Of a DNA stretch of 64,000 bases, positions 20,252-31,264 are shown one piece after another (the first letter of the stretch is position 1; each line of letters opens with the position of its first letter). The notes below the pieces were generated by a model, which made no database searches, was not told the DNA's origin, and was given only the letters and a program-made list of their open reading frames with translations. This DNA is from Amaurobius ferox. Taxonomy: Eukaryota > Arthropoda > Arachnida > Araneae > Amaurobiidae. The stretch covers positions 114,662,239 to 114,726,238 of the forward strand of contig OX578145.1 in assembly GCA_951213105.1 (NCBI GenBank), written 5' to 3'. The position numbers were made by a program, and so were the translations under genes.

Positions 20252-21340
20252 TTACAACGTCAAACATCAACATCATACATAAAATGAGTGAAAGCTTGCT
20301 GCTTATAGTTTCGAAAAATATTTCCTTCTGAGTGGGTTCATCCTGTCCAATCTTAGAACGAAAAAGAATATTGTACATGTGACGGTTCTTAGTAAAAACA
20401 GATTCGAGCTCAGATGACCAATATGCTAATGAGATACTTCCTATTGTATCTAGAGGCCACCCTGAAGGCAGTACAAAATGTCTTTTTCTGGTGTTCTACC
20501 CATTTCCAGAGCCCCCGCTGATTTGCGGATCTTTTGAGCATTGTTCGTGTAAGAGATGTGGCAATTTGCGGAAACGTATGTAAAGGAGACGCGCCTGTCG
20601 AAATAAAATAGCGGTCGATTACATGTCCACTCTCAATCGAAATTCTTATCAGCGCTATCTTTCACCGTACAAAGAGACAGCACTTGTAGGCAGCCCCCAC
20701 CTTGTTCTAATGTTCAAGCGGCAATGGTGTTTCATGTTTTTCTTCCAAATTCACAAGGCCACCGACAGGCATTTTTCCTAGTAGCCGAACATATGAGATA
20801 ATACAAAATAACTGCTAGACATTCTCATACATTCTTTTTTTAGGTTTACATGGTAATATGTATCAAAATGCAAAACAAAAGTTTGCTTTTAAAGCATTCG
20901 TTCAAGTTATATAATGCTTTTAAAAAATATTGAAAATTTTCAATTTCAAGTAAACAAAATCAATACGTGCGGTCCAAATTTCTGCTAAAGAAATAAAATT
21001 ATCTTCGTAAAAAGCAGAATACAACTCAAAATACTAATATCGACCGGTTTCGAAGGCATAAAACCTTCATCGTCAGATCACACAGAACCGCAACCTTCAC
21101 TCGTACTCCCAGTGCACCGACCCAACATCCGTGGACAAATTTTGCACTTCTTAGCTCATTTGCATATGGATGTAACTATGTATCTAGAAAAAAAGGGGAG
21201 TCGACGATCGAATGGAGCTTATAGTACAAAATTCATTTCTTTTTTTTTTAAATATGGACAAGTTTGAGAACTAATGTAATTGTTCGGCAAATGTGGTTTT
21301 TTACCACACATCCTATCTCCCATGCCTACGCCACTAATTA
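20252..21340. other. Spacer between the inverted satellite arms
   Basis: Higher GC from 20460 to 20780, without a long frame. It may be the 5' region of the THAP element (minus sense). GTCGACGATC at about 21198 faces GATCGTCGAC at about 19849, a 10-bp inverted match close to the inner ends of the arms. Confidence 0.4.
21041..21076 (-). ncRNA. Hammerhead-like ribozyme motif
   Basis: On the minus strand the order is CTGACGA (21070-21076), a 5-bp hairpin GAAGG/CCTTC closed by a 7-nt loop, GAAA (21048-21051), then CCGGTC with GTC at 21042-21044. This is the conserved core (CUGANGA, helix II, GAAA, very short helix III, GUC) of minimal hammerheads known from Penelope-like elements. An unpaired T before helix II and a poor helix I suggest a decayed copy. 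Confidence 0.5.
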
Positions 21341-22380
21341 TAATTATATATAAGCCAAAAATATTAAATTCCACCCGAAAAAGAATTAATATACTAAATT
21401 TGGATTTTCTATCTGCTTCAGTTTTCGGGTTATTCTAAAAAAAATTAGTATATTCCTATGGCAGGCCCAGCACGAGCTAGCTGAATGAAGTTCAAGTCGA
21501 AAAAATGAAATATATCACAAAAGACAATAGCGGGCGCGGTAGCCCATTGGTTAGCGCGCTGGAGTTGCACTCGGTAGGCCCGGGTTCGATTCCAGCCACT
21601 GCCAAAACTGCCGCCGTGTTCATGCGGAGTACGATCACGTTAAACATGTGGATCCGAAAGTCCTTCCGAGAGGTTGGTGATAGGGGAAGGAGGGTACGGT
21701 CCCTGTGGATGCCTCCCCCACTGGGTTCCGGTCTAAATTGGGTGGCACTTCCCGACCGTCCAAACAGTTACCTTACACCTTTCTGGTAGGTCGGACGGTC
21801 TGGATTTCAACAACAACAACAACAAAAGACAATAGCATGCTAAACTTGGAATTTTTAGCGACTCCTGTTCTTTAGTTATTCATCAAACACGATCGCATTC
21901 CTAAGACGGACTCAAGACGGGCTAGCCCGATGAGGTTCAAATTATAAATTATGATAAAAAGAAATTGATATACTAAATTTTTATTTTTTAGCTGCTCCGA
22001 TTTACGAGTTATTCTCGAAAAATGAGTACATTATCACTATGTCGGGCCCAAGACGGGCGAGTCTGATAAGGTTCAAAATCCAAAGAAATAAAATATACCC
22101 TAAAAAACAATGATATACTAAATTTAGATATTCCAGCTGCTACAGTTTTGGAGTTATTCTTAAGAAACGAGTACATTCTTTTTGTTGGGACCGGGACGAG
22201 CTAGCCCGATCAGGTTTTAAATCCAATGAGCTTAGACATACCGCAAATGACAACGACATTCTAAACTTGAAACTTTTTGATACTCCGGTTTTAGAGTTAT
22301 TCCACCAAAAAAGTGAATTTCTAAGGCGGGCCCAAAACGGGTTGGCCCGATACGGTTAAAAAACAAAGGAATTAAAATAG
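21340..22380 (-). repeat. ~139-bp satellite array, right arm (inverted)
   Basis: About five units in reverse complement to the left arm, with the marker block near 21475, 21917, 22051, 22196 and 22337. Subtracting the SINE-B insert (21532-21821 plus its duplication), spacing is again ~140 bp. Marker AAGACGGGCTAGCCCGAT at about 21912-21929. Confidence 0.8.
21532..21821 (+). repeat. SINE-B, tRNA-headed copy 1
   Basis: A ~290-bp SINE inserted into the satellite arm. A perfect 15-bp duplication, ACAAAAGACAATAGC, flanks it (21517-21531, 21822-21836). The head has an A-box region GTAGCCCATTGGTTAGCGCG and a B box GGTTCGATTCC (about 21585-21595). The body is GC-rich, with GGAAGGAGGGTACGGTCCC and GACCGTCC blocks, and the tail is (CAA)n. 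Transcribed by RNA polymerase III from the internal tRNA-like promoter. The exact duplication marks a recent insertion. Confidence 0.92.
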
Positions 22381-23895
22381 TTTTTTAATAGTTTTAATAA
22401 GTTCTAGACACTGTACTTTGGTTGTAGATCTGGCCAGAACCTCTTCTTTTTCTCTCTTTCGGAGTATCTCTGGGATTGAATTTCCGTTTCTCGACGGTAT
22501 TCTTCCCTTATGAACTCTTCGTTCTCTCTGTTACTCTCTTTCCTGTATTTTTCTCCTTATTTTTCCTTTGACCTGTCTTATGACTAGGAGGTGAAAGCAC
22601 AAAATCCCTTTGTGTAAGGTACTCCTTTGCCTTCATTTTGCTTGGCTTGGCTTGGCTTGGAAGGACAAAATATGTTCATTTGAAAAACTTCATTTTCTAA
22701 ACCTACACCAGCAATTTTAAGAAAGCCTCGGTGGTGTTCTACTAATTGTTACTAAATTATTGTTTTTCTTTAATTTTTCATTTATTTATTTATCTTTTAA
22801 AAAATCTGCAAATGTACTTCTAAATTTACCCTACACCGACAAATCAGATGGGATAAAGCGGATTTCTTGTGAAATAAATAAATACTCTCACATCAGTATT
22901 AGCACCCGTGGTAAGTTAAAAATTCGATTACAAATTTATTCAGGTTCTTCTTCGCAGTTTAGTTCAGGTACATAAAAGTGGAATATCCAAGTGTCTAAGC
23001 CGCGTAATAGAAAATCCAATTCTTAATAAAAGCTATAAAATCAAAAGGGTATTAAGAATAAAACAAATTCTATAGTACAATGTGCTACTGTTTTGTTCAC
23101 TGTTGACAATAGTTGTTAGTAACCAGACGATTACCAATTCTAAGATGCCGGTTAATCGATTCTTTTTTTCTTATTTCGGTTAACCAATTAACCGAAATAA
23201 ATAGTATATGATTCACTACAATTTTTTAAAATAACTTTGGTACAAAACTGAAAGAAAAAAAATCAAATTTTTTTTCCCTTCGCAATAATAATTGCATATC
23301 GCAATAAAAATGTATCGCAATAATAATTGCGATACAATTGGAACTAAATGACATATGAATGTATGAGAAAATCGAGTAGAGACTCATACTTCAGATATTT
23401 ATTATCGGTAAACTGTTTGTATTATACACATAAGGCATTTTCATTCTAAGCCCCTTCATTAAAATATGTGGAATGTATTTGCAATGAAATGTTTTTAATA
23501 ATATATTATCTGTTATTTCTCGATAACATTTCAAGTATAGAAATATTCATTTAAGTTTTTTTATCATACAGAAATAATCTGTCTTAAACGAAATGCTACG
23601 GATCACAGGCAAACTTGAATGCCTCATTGTCACATTTGAACAGCATGCCATTTTCCGAGAAAGAACAATGCATCCGTGTCAATGCATCAGAAATTGATAT
23701 TACAAGAAAACACATAAAATAGCTCGTTTCATTCTTAAATTCAACAATGACATGCAGAACGTGCAAAAATAAAATTCCAGTCAAATTTTGACAGATTAAA
23801 AAATTTCAAGTGTACGCCCCCATCGCAGGTAACATCACACGTTTCGAGTCAGCACGGAATAGCCGTCATCTTCATTGGAAACTTACTGTGCTCCT
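22381..23895. other. Gene-free stretch with (CTTGG)n and a hairpin
   Basis: A (CTTGG)4 microsatellite lies at about 22641-22660. A perfect 13-bp inverted repeat, TTATTTCGGTTAA / TTAACCGAAATAA with CCAA loop, lies at 23171-23200. Flanking TATCGCAATAATAATTGC repeats sit at about 23280-23335. No frame worth calling. Confidence 0.6.
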
Positions 23896-23899
23896 AAGG

Positions 23900-24415
23900 T
23901 CCGTAGCATGGACTTAAAAAGAAGGAGATAAAACTCCTATGGATGAAACGTTCGAAAATGCCACAATGCTTTAAAAATTACATCTAAATGTCGTTAGTGT
24001 TAGTAAAGTAGCTGCTATTATTGTTAGTTGACACAACAAAAAGACGTAGTATTTAGTATATGTATTTTTAATTATTTTAAATTAAGTATTTCCTAATTAT
24101 GAGTACAATTAACCAGTATTTTTTCATAGTTGTAGGATAGAGTACAGAATAGATGGAGATAAAAATAAATAGAACGGTAAAATAATTTTGAATACGTAGG
24201 AATATTCTTTATTGTTTCTGTTCTACTTTGCATTGCGCTCATAATTTATTTTTACAAAATTGGCACTTTAAATAAATATTTTAGAACTTTCGCCATAGAA
24301 ATGCATACAATACAGAGCTACTTATCCAAGCGCCACCTGAATGATTGTCTCAAATGATATTGGCGTTTTCTTAATATGAAGTTTTAACTCCTTACCTACC
24401 TCCATGGTCCGTAGA
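23900..24415 (+). mobile_element. MITE-M, copy 1 (~515 bp)
   Basis: Colinear with copy 2 at 26155-26680. Shared blocks: GTTAGTAAAGTAGCTGCTAT, GTTGACACAAC, ATTAACCAGTATTTTT, TTCTACTTTGCATTGC, CAAGCGCCACCT. The ends are degenerate inverted repeats of ~100 bp (left ...AAGAAGGAGATAAAACT, right AGTTTTAACTCCTTA...). No coding sequence. Confidence 0.75.
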
Positions 24416-25363
24416 ATAGCCATTCCACGGAACATGGCAAGGTTAATGTTTCATTAACTTTGCTATGTTCCACAATTTAGCGAGCCGCTATGGCAGTGGT
24501 GCTCGATTGAAAATTTTAACGATTCGAGTAATTTCGGTAAATGATAGAAAATTTTAACGATGGAACTGATTTGTGGTCGCTGAATACTTTTTGCAACATT
24601 AGTGGCAGATTTGTAATTTGGTTGATCGCGCAGGAAATTTATATATATTTTTTCTTAATTGATTATGAATAAAATATATATTGCAGTCAATTAAAAACCA
24701 ATTTCTGAATTCATGTGGATTTTAACAACTGGTTTTGTGAAAGCCTACTGAATGGCACCACTATGTTTCTCACTTTCTTTACGTACAGAGTTCCTGATGG
24801 AAAAGCCGTCTAGCACCCAAATAACTTTGCAAAGAAAGGTGTAAACATTAGGCTTATCTACAGCAGCGTTTTTCAGTGTTTCATAGTACTCTGGAGACAG
24901 AGAAAACACACGCTCCGTATTTAAACATCAACAAATTAGCTAAATTCTAATTATTTCACTTGATATTAATTAGAAACCAATGCTATTTTGATTTGTATTT
25001 TATACTTCGTAAATAAAATTTGTTTATTTGGCCAACAAAGCTCTAAATGTAAATTTTGTAGTACAAGCTTTTAACGTGAGTATATAAAAGTAAATATTTT
25101 CTAAATACGTTAAAATAATTAATCACGGTATGAAGAAAGAGATAGTGATATGCTGTCCTTATTCCATTTTTACTTTCTTATATGACTGTGAAAATCAATT
25201 ATTATTTTCAGGAAAATTTTCTAATTCCGACGGATAAGAGCTTAAAGATTTCCTGAGCCTATTTTGAACACGTTTGAGAAATGTCCGTGTGTGTGTGTTT
25301 GTCGAGATATAATCACAATAACTCAAGAACGAATGCGCCTAGCATTACAAATTTTATGTCTAT
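24416..25363. other. Gene-free stretch
   Basis: AT-rich. Two GAAAATTTTAACGAT repeats at about 24510-24560. A short GTGTGTGTGTTTGT run near 25290. Nothing else seen. Confidence 0.5.
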
Positions 25364-25378
25364 GTAGATACATTATGT

Positions 25379-25662
25379 TGTTGTTGAAACCCAGACCGTC
25401 CGACCTACCAGAAAGGTGCAAGGTAACAGTTTGGACGGTCGGGAAGTGCCACCCAATTTAGACCGGAACCCAGTGGGGGAGGCATCCACAGGGACCGTAC
25501 CCTCCTTCCCCTACCACCAACCTCTCGGAAGGACTTTCGGACCCACATGTTTAACGTGATCGTACTCCGCATGAACACGGCGGCAGTTTTGGCAGTGGCT
25601 GGAATCGAACCCGGGCCAACCGAGTGCAACTCCAGCGCGCTAACCAATGGGCTACCGCGCCC
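25379..25662 (-). repeat. SINE-B, tRNA-headed copy 2
   Basis: Same family as copy 1, in reverse, with an exact 15-bp duplication GTAGATACATTATGT (25364-25378, 25663-25677). The B box reads GGTTCGATTCC on the minus strand. The tail is (CAA)n, seen as GTTGTTGTTG at the left. Confidence 0.92.
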
Positions 25663-25677
25663 GTAGATACATTATGT

Positions 25678-26154
25678 GAAACATTAGAACTAGATACAAT
25701 TTTTAATAATTTTCACTATTAGATCTAGCATTATTCAAATTTTCGTAACATTATTTTTTATGGAAAACAAGTATAATTTACGAAACGATGGTTGTATATA
25801 ATATATGGGGAAATTGATAATATGAACTACATTGTGTGTGCAAAATAATTTATATTTACACAGATAAGTTAAATGTATCAGTACATGGAGGTAAAGGTAA
25901 GAAGTTTAAATTCATATTGGGGAAAAGCTAAAATCGTTTGAAACAATCATTTGAGTGGCTCTGGGGTAAGATAAGTTCCATCACATTGTAAAATCTATAA
26001 GTTATATAAAGTTGTATTGAATGAAATAATATTTATTTAAGCTGCTAATTTTTAAGAAATATATTAATAATGCATTGAAAATTAGAACTCCAGCATTAAA
26101 GAATATTCATACTATTTAAATTTATTTTATATTTCAATTTATTTTTGTCTCCCT
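25678..26154. other. Gene-free AT-rich stretch between SINE-B copy 2 and MITE-M copy 2
   Basis: No frame, structure or tandem repeat noted. Confidence 0.5.
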
Positions 26155-26680
26155 ATATTCCGTACTATGGAGTTAGAAAGAAGGAAATAAAACTATGGAT
26201 GAAATGCTTGAAAATGCCATAATGCTTTGAGAACTATATCTAGGTGTCACTAGTGTTAGTAAAGTAGCTGCTATTGTTAGTTGACACAACGGAAAGGCGT
26301 AGTATATGTATTATTGATTATTATTAAAGTAAGGGTTCTCTAATTATGAGTATAATTAACCAGTATTTTTTATAGTTGTATGATAGAGTACAAAATATAC
26401 GGAGATAAAATTAAATGGAAAGGTAACATAATTTTGTATACGTAGTAATATTCTTTATTGTTTCAGTTCTACTTTGCATTGCACTAATAATTTACTTTTA
26501 CAAAATCGACAGTTTAAATAATATTTCAGGTCTTTCGTTATAGAAATACTTGCAATGCAGGACTACTTATCTTATCCCAGCGCCACCTAAATTATTGCCT
26601 CAAACGATATTGGTGTTTTCTTAATATAAAGTTTCAACTCCTTATTTTTACCTCCATATTCCGTACCCTGTTCTACAACC
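26155..26680 (+). mobile_element. MITE-M, copy 2
   Basis: Colinear relative of copy 1. The left end TCCGTACTATGGAGTTAGAA mirrors the right end CTTATTTTTACCTCCATATT with mismatches, defining the inverted repeat. A ~200-bp inverted fragment of one end follows immediately (26690-26900). Confidence 0.75.
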
Positions 26681-26689
26681 TAGAACAAA

Positions 26690-26905
26690 ATATACTTACT
26701 ACTTAGGAACTTTAATTGGAAAATGATAAAAAATGCACATACTAAACGCTAAACTTTACTGCTGTGTCAAATGAGAACTAGCTGATAGCACGTTATTAAC
26801 ACTAGCGACACCTACATGTAATTCTCAAAGTATTATGGTATTTTCAAGCTTTTCATAAATAGGCGTTTTATTCCTTCTCTATAACTTCATGCATCAATAT
26901 CATCG
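26690..26905 (-). repeat. MITE-M fragment (one end, inverted)
   Basis: Matches the reverse complement of the left end of MITE-M: AGCGACACCTACATGTAATT, TATTATGGTATTTTCAAGC, TTTTATTCCTTCTCTATAAC. It abuts copy 2, forming a head-to-head composite. Confidence 0.65.
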
Positions 26906-27154
26906 ACATTACTTACCTATTGCCAATATGAAAAAATAAACTTTAAAAAAATATTTACGAAATATTTTAAAAGAATGACTTCACACGAAATTTAAAAGAT
27001 ATATTTTTACTTTTCATTCTGATAAAGATTTTAAAAGAAAGTGAAACTAAACTCTATGGAATGTGAAACCCGAATGTCAAGTAGACTCACTTCTGATATT
27101 TTAATAGATATGCTTTATTCGATAAAAGTAGAATTTGCATTTTTAACTGCGCTA

Positions 27155-27361
27155 CTGCATTTCACACTCAGGTGCACGTCTATTAACAGGAACGCCACAA
27201 CCGGGAAAAACGTTTAGCCAATCGAGCTTGTCTTCATTTCTGGGAATACATCGAAATGATTCACTTTCGTTACTAGACGCGTTCGCAATCAAGCGCAACG
27301 AAGCGCCGTTCGTTTCGGTTTTCCTATCCTTCCACAGTTCGCGTAAATCAACAGGTTCACA
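27155..27361 (-). CDS. Unidentified open frame with coding-like composition (exon or remnant)
   Basis: A 69-codon stop-to-stop frame on the minus strand in a CpG-richer patch. It includes PVDLRELWKDRKTETNGAS, FRCIPRNEDKLDWLNVFPGC and GVPVNRRAPECEMQ before TAG (27152-27154). No ATG lies at its start and no family is recognised. The amino-acid mix (charged residues, Trp, Cys) is unlike translated AT-rich filler. It may be the 3' exon of an unknown gene or a transposase remnant. Confidence 0.3.
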
Positions 27362-27401
27362 TCATACAGTAAAGAAGTATCTCACAAGAACTTCACGTCA
27401 T

Positions 27402-27449
<48 letters not shown>

Positions 27450-27628
27450 ATGCTTACTTTATATATGAAACAGGGAACGAGTGGATTACCTGTTTTATTT
27501 ATGCAGGAATTATTTTCAAGCCAAACGTTGGGTCTATTTTATTTTTATTTTTACATGTGCTCTTCATACAACTTTCAATAAGGGATAAGTAACAGGTAAT
27601 TAAAATATACAAGAAATTACATTTCTTA

Positions 27629-27687
<59 letters not shown>

Positions 27688-27690
27688 TAT
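27402..27690. repeat. Two (TA)n microsatellites
   Basis: Pure TA runs at about 27402-27446 and 27634-27684, the second grading into (TG)n at 27690-27708. The intervening ~190 bp is AT-rich with no gene. Confidence 0.95.
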
Positions 27691-28044
27691 GTGTGTGTGC
27701 GTGTGTGTAATGGCAGATACACTAATCTAGGGAAGAGACATTTCACGTTACCAAAAAATCTACTTTGTTATATGACACTCGAAACATGTAATGTGCTACA
27801 TAGGAACGAGCTTCTTTCTGATCGTCGACCAGTTCTCAAGAAATCTTACTGCAGTCTGCGTTGGTTCACGCAATGTACAGTTCCATCAGAGGGGGAGGAA
27901 TATGACGACATGGGACATATGCTGTCTTCGTGTCCCTTATGTTGTAAAAATGTGATGCGGAAGCAGTTTCATATAAGAAAGTTTACGCAGTGGTTAAAAT
28001 TAGTGACCATATACGGTATGGTCGAGGAAAAGCGGAAGTGCTGA
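27691..28044 (+). other. Unidentified 117-codon frame, doubtful
   Basis: The frame opens within the (TG)n tract. From about 27720 it gives RHFTLPKNLLCYMTLETCN, CSLRWFTQCTVPSEGEEYDD and CPLCCKNVMRKQFHIRKF. Two CxxC-like pairs occur, but no domain is recognised and the start is in simple sequence. Probably a remnant of an element. Confidence 0.2.
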
Positions 28045-28232
28045 CAGACTTTGTTAATGTTAGTGGCGTTGGGATAGAATTAAATATAATTTCAATACGT
28101 GCTTGACATGAAATATGAATGTGAAATAACAATAACAATTATGAGAGAAAAGGGCGCATTACTGGGGAAAGCTTAAAATTTCTGTATCATTATATATGTA
28201 TGTGTGTATGTATGTATATATATATATATATA

Positions 28233-28724
28233 TGGTTCAAAAAGTAAGGTAACAAGAGCTCTCATGGGTACACGAATTCGGCGTGCCAATTAAATTCCAT
28301 GTCTAGATAAGGTGTCATGTTGTTGCACGACAACGCCCAACCTCATACGGCCTCGGTTACACGTGATTTGGTACAGCGTTTCCGATGAAATGTACTGGAA
28401 CACCCACCCTACAGCAAGGATCTCGCACCAATCGATATTTATCTCTTAGGACAGTTGAAGAAGCACCTGGCAGGTCACCATTTCACAACCGATGCCGAAG
28501 TTCAAGAAGCCGTCGTTGAGTGGCTCCGTGACCTGGACCCCGATTTCTTCTATACCTGTTTCGATAGATTGGTTTACCGATGCACCAAATGCTTCGACAA
28601 CCATGGTGACTATGTGGAAAAATAATATGTACCAGTGTCTTGCTAACCTTGTGTATCTCTTTGATTTCGTGAATAAACCTTTTCTTTCACAGGACTTGTT
28701 ACCTTACTTTTTGAACCACCCTCG
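28233..28724 (+). mobile_element. mariner-type element, internally deleted
   Basis: Inverted ends GGTTCAAAAAGTAAGGTAAC (from 28234) and GTTACCTTACTTTTTGAACC (to 28719, with CACCCTCG outward to 28724) lie within TA repeats. The left end joins directly to the C-terminal half of a transposase, so about half of the normal ~1.3 kb is missing. Confidence 0.88.
28318..28625 (+). pseudogene. mariner transposase, C-terminal half with a stop
   Basis: Reads VMLLHDNAQPHTAS (second catalytic Asp), then HPPYSKDLAPIDIYLLGQL with the third Asp exactly 35 positions later (DD34D, mariner proper), and ends GDYVEK at TAA 28623-28625. An in-frame TGA lies at 28386-28388, where mariners usually have Trp or Arg. 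The N-terminal DNA-binding domain and first Asp are deleted. Non-functional. Confidence 0.88.
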
Positions 28725-29460
28725 TATATATATAAAATTTAAAAAACCTCTTCGCCAAGTAAACAAAAATCTCTTTCCAAAAAAGTCATGAAATCTCAAA
28801 ATGGTTTAAGCCAAGTTCACGCAGGAGCGGAGCTGTGCTTTCAGGTCTCTATAGGGTACCCTGTTAAAGGATCCTAACCCTTCTTCAAATTACACCTACC
28901 CCTTTTTTGTCGTAGTCAATTAAAGGAACGGTATATATTATCGTCCTGTACATGTAATCTGTTTCTAAATTAAAACAATTACAGATAAAATAGTTATTTT
29001 ATTTTAACATATCATAATTCTTTACATAATTTAATGTTTACCGTAATCTTTTAAAAATAATTTCTTTTTCGCTTTAAAAAAAATGTTCGAAAAATTAGGA
29101 TTTTCCCCATTGGTTTACGCGAAAATCAGCAAGCCTCCGACGGTTGTCGATTAAAAGATCGCTCCTAATTCCTTTGATTGGCTTTATTTGTTAGATATAT
29201 CGTGCCCACAGGCAGATACATAGATGTGATTGAAAAGTGGTAGATTTGTTTTCAGGGAGGCTCAAAACGTGTTGATTCATCGAAATCCAATTGTCAGATT
29301 TTTACGCCATCACAATATGTCTCCTTTACATATATAATATTATGTATTATACAGAAAATTAAAGCATGGCCAGCCCATTATTTTGAGATACATGTACATT
29401 CTTCAACTATTGAAAATAAATTATGCACAAAATACACTGTGCACATTGTTGCTTGTTCTG
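28725..29460. other. Gene-free stretch
   Basis: A short GC-richer patch at 28805-28890. Otherwise AT-rich. Nothing recognised. Confidence 0.5.
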
Positions 29461-30329
29461 CAAGGTAAGATCAAAAAGTTCGGAGACTGTGCTGATATCT
29501 CCAACCCTGATTGGAGGAGAGGGAACTATTTCACAGTCGCGTAGAGGCACATGTGACGCGAGATGTGAAAAGGAAGAAGGTGTTTTTTCCAGACAATGCG
29601 TGTCAGTGAACTGACATTGCACCTGCTGCAGCAGGTGCAATGTTTCTGTCGGCGATTTCCCCAAACGCTGTCAGAATTTGATATTCGCACGTTGTTGTTC
29701 AGAAGCTATTTCCGTTTTCGACGAACGCGAACGACTACCATAGCTGCCAACCTTGGAAAATGAAAATTAGGGAGATTTTTAAATATTTGCAATTCGCGAC
29801 AAAAATCGAAAAATCGCACAGTGCGATAACAATTTCTTTTTTTACAGAAAGCATAAAAGGGAATTTTCAAGACAGAATAGGGATTTTTTCCCTCTACTAC
29901 AAAACTGCACCATAAAAAATAGACAAATATGATAAAAAATCTGTATTGTATCTATAAGCACAATTTAATTTCAACGAATACAAAAGAATTAAATCATCTT
30001 TTAAAAAATAAGCACATTCGTTAGAGTTATTCTCATCAGAGTCTATAACAATGTTCATTACACTGAATATGATACATAAAGAAAAATGTCATTAGTTACT
30101 GTTTAATAATCATTCACACTTTGACACAGAAACACTTCTCTGCAGATAAAATATTGAATAAAAGAAATCTTTTGGTAAGTAAAAATACAGCACGTAAAAG
30201 TTCTATATAATTAAAAAATGTCAAATTCAATCCTTCTTACTACTTAAAAATAAAGTAGTAGCTCTTTTTGCTTTTTTTAAGAACTCCTTACTAAATTCTT
30301 CACTATGCCTTCACAGAGTTCATACCGAT

Positions 30330-30870
30330 TTTTCAAAATAGAAAAATTTGTATTATGCAAAAATAATCAAAAAATTAACCTTATTAATTAGCCATAATAT
30401 GAAAATAAGCTAGTTTAGTCACTCTAATAATGGAGGAGATGAGGAATTAAATGATGGAGATGGATAGAAAAAGATACTAACGTACTCTCGGCAATTCACG
30501 CGAAGTAACTGAATTGCGCAATCGCACTATTTATGCGAAAATAATTAAGAAATTAACCACAATAATTAATCAGAATATGAAAATAAGCTAGTTTAGCTGA
30601 TCTAATATGCAACATTTAAATGATGGAGATGGATGGAAAAAGATACTAACTTACTCTCGGCAATTCATGCGAAGCAACTGAATTGCGCAATCGCATTATT
30701 TATGCGAAAATAATTAAGAAATTAACCATAATAATTAATCAGAATATGAAAATAAGCTAGTTTAGTGAATCAAAAATGCAATATTTAGAAGATTGAGATG
30801 GATGGAAAAAGATACTATTGTACTCTTGGCGATTCATGAGAACAAACTGAATTGCGCAATCGCAGTGTTT
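30330..30870 (+). repeat. ~173-bp tandem repeat, three copies
   Basis: Marker GAAAATAAGCTAGTTTAG recurs near 30400, 30577 and 30750; ACTGAATTGCGCAATCGCA near 30510, 30680 and 30848. The third copy is interrupted at its end by SINE-B copy 3, whose right flank continues the repeat at 31265. Confidence 0.8.
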
Positions 30871-30874
30871 ATGC

Positions 30875-31264
30875 TGTTTTTTGTTGTTGAGACCCAGACC
30901 GTCCGACCTACCAGAAAGGTGTAAGGTAACTGTATGGACGGTCGGGAAGTGCCACCCAATTTAGACCGGAACCCAGTGGGGGAGGCATCCACAGGGACCG
31001 TACCCTCCTTCCCCTACCACCAACCTCTCGGAAGGACTTACGGACCCACATGTTTAACGTGATCGTACTCCGCATGAACACGGCGGCATTTGTGGTATCG
31101 TGCAAATCTAGCGCGCAAACCACGGGGATACCGCACCCGAGATGGCCAACAGCACGCGGTGTTCCGAGGTGGTCACCCACCAAGTACTAACCGCGCCCGA
31201 TGCTGCTTGACTTCGGTGATCTAACGAGAACCGGTGTTTTCAGCACGGTACGGCCGTTGGCCCA
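30875..31264 (-). repeat. SINE-B, 5S rRNA-headed copy 3
   Basis: A 14-bp duplication, CGCAGTGTTTATGC, flanks it (30861-30874, 31265-31278). On the minus strand the head (31262 to 31145) is a near-complete 5S rRNA. It starts GGCCAACGGCCGTACCGTGC, contains box-A-like AGTCAAGCAGCATCGGGCGC and box-C-like GGTTAGTACTTGGTGGGTGA, and ends GCGTGCTGTTGGC. Next comes the shortened tRNA-like unit, with the A-box region present but the B box missing, and then the shared SINE-B body and (CAA)n tail. The 5S-type internal promoter has apparently replaced the tRNA promoter. Confidence 0.9.

Noticed and set aside
21505..21789. Open frames sharing MRSTITLNMW and PPPLGSGLNWVALPDRP at four loci
   Set aside because: They are the SINE-B body read as protein. 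The shared peptide reflects repeat identity, and SINEs are non-coding.
30330..30870. CRISPR-like array
   Set aside because: Three ~173-bp tandem units without short repeats and unique spacers, in a eukaryotic genome.
31145..31262. Genuine 5S rRNA gene
   Set aside because: Continuous with a SINE body, flanked by a target duplication, and shared with a second SINE copy; no terminator T-run follows.
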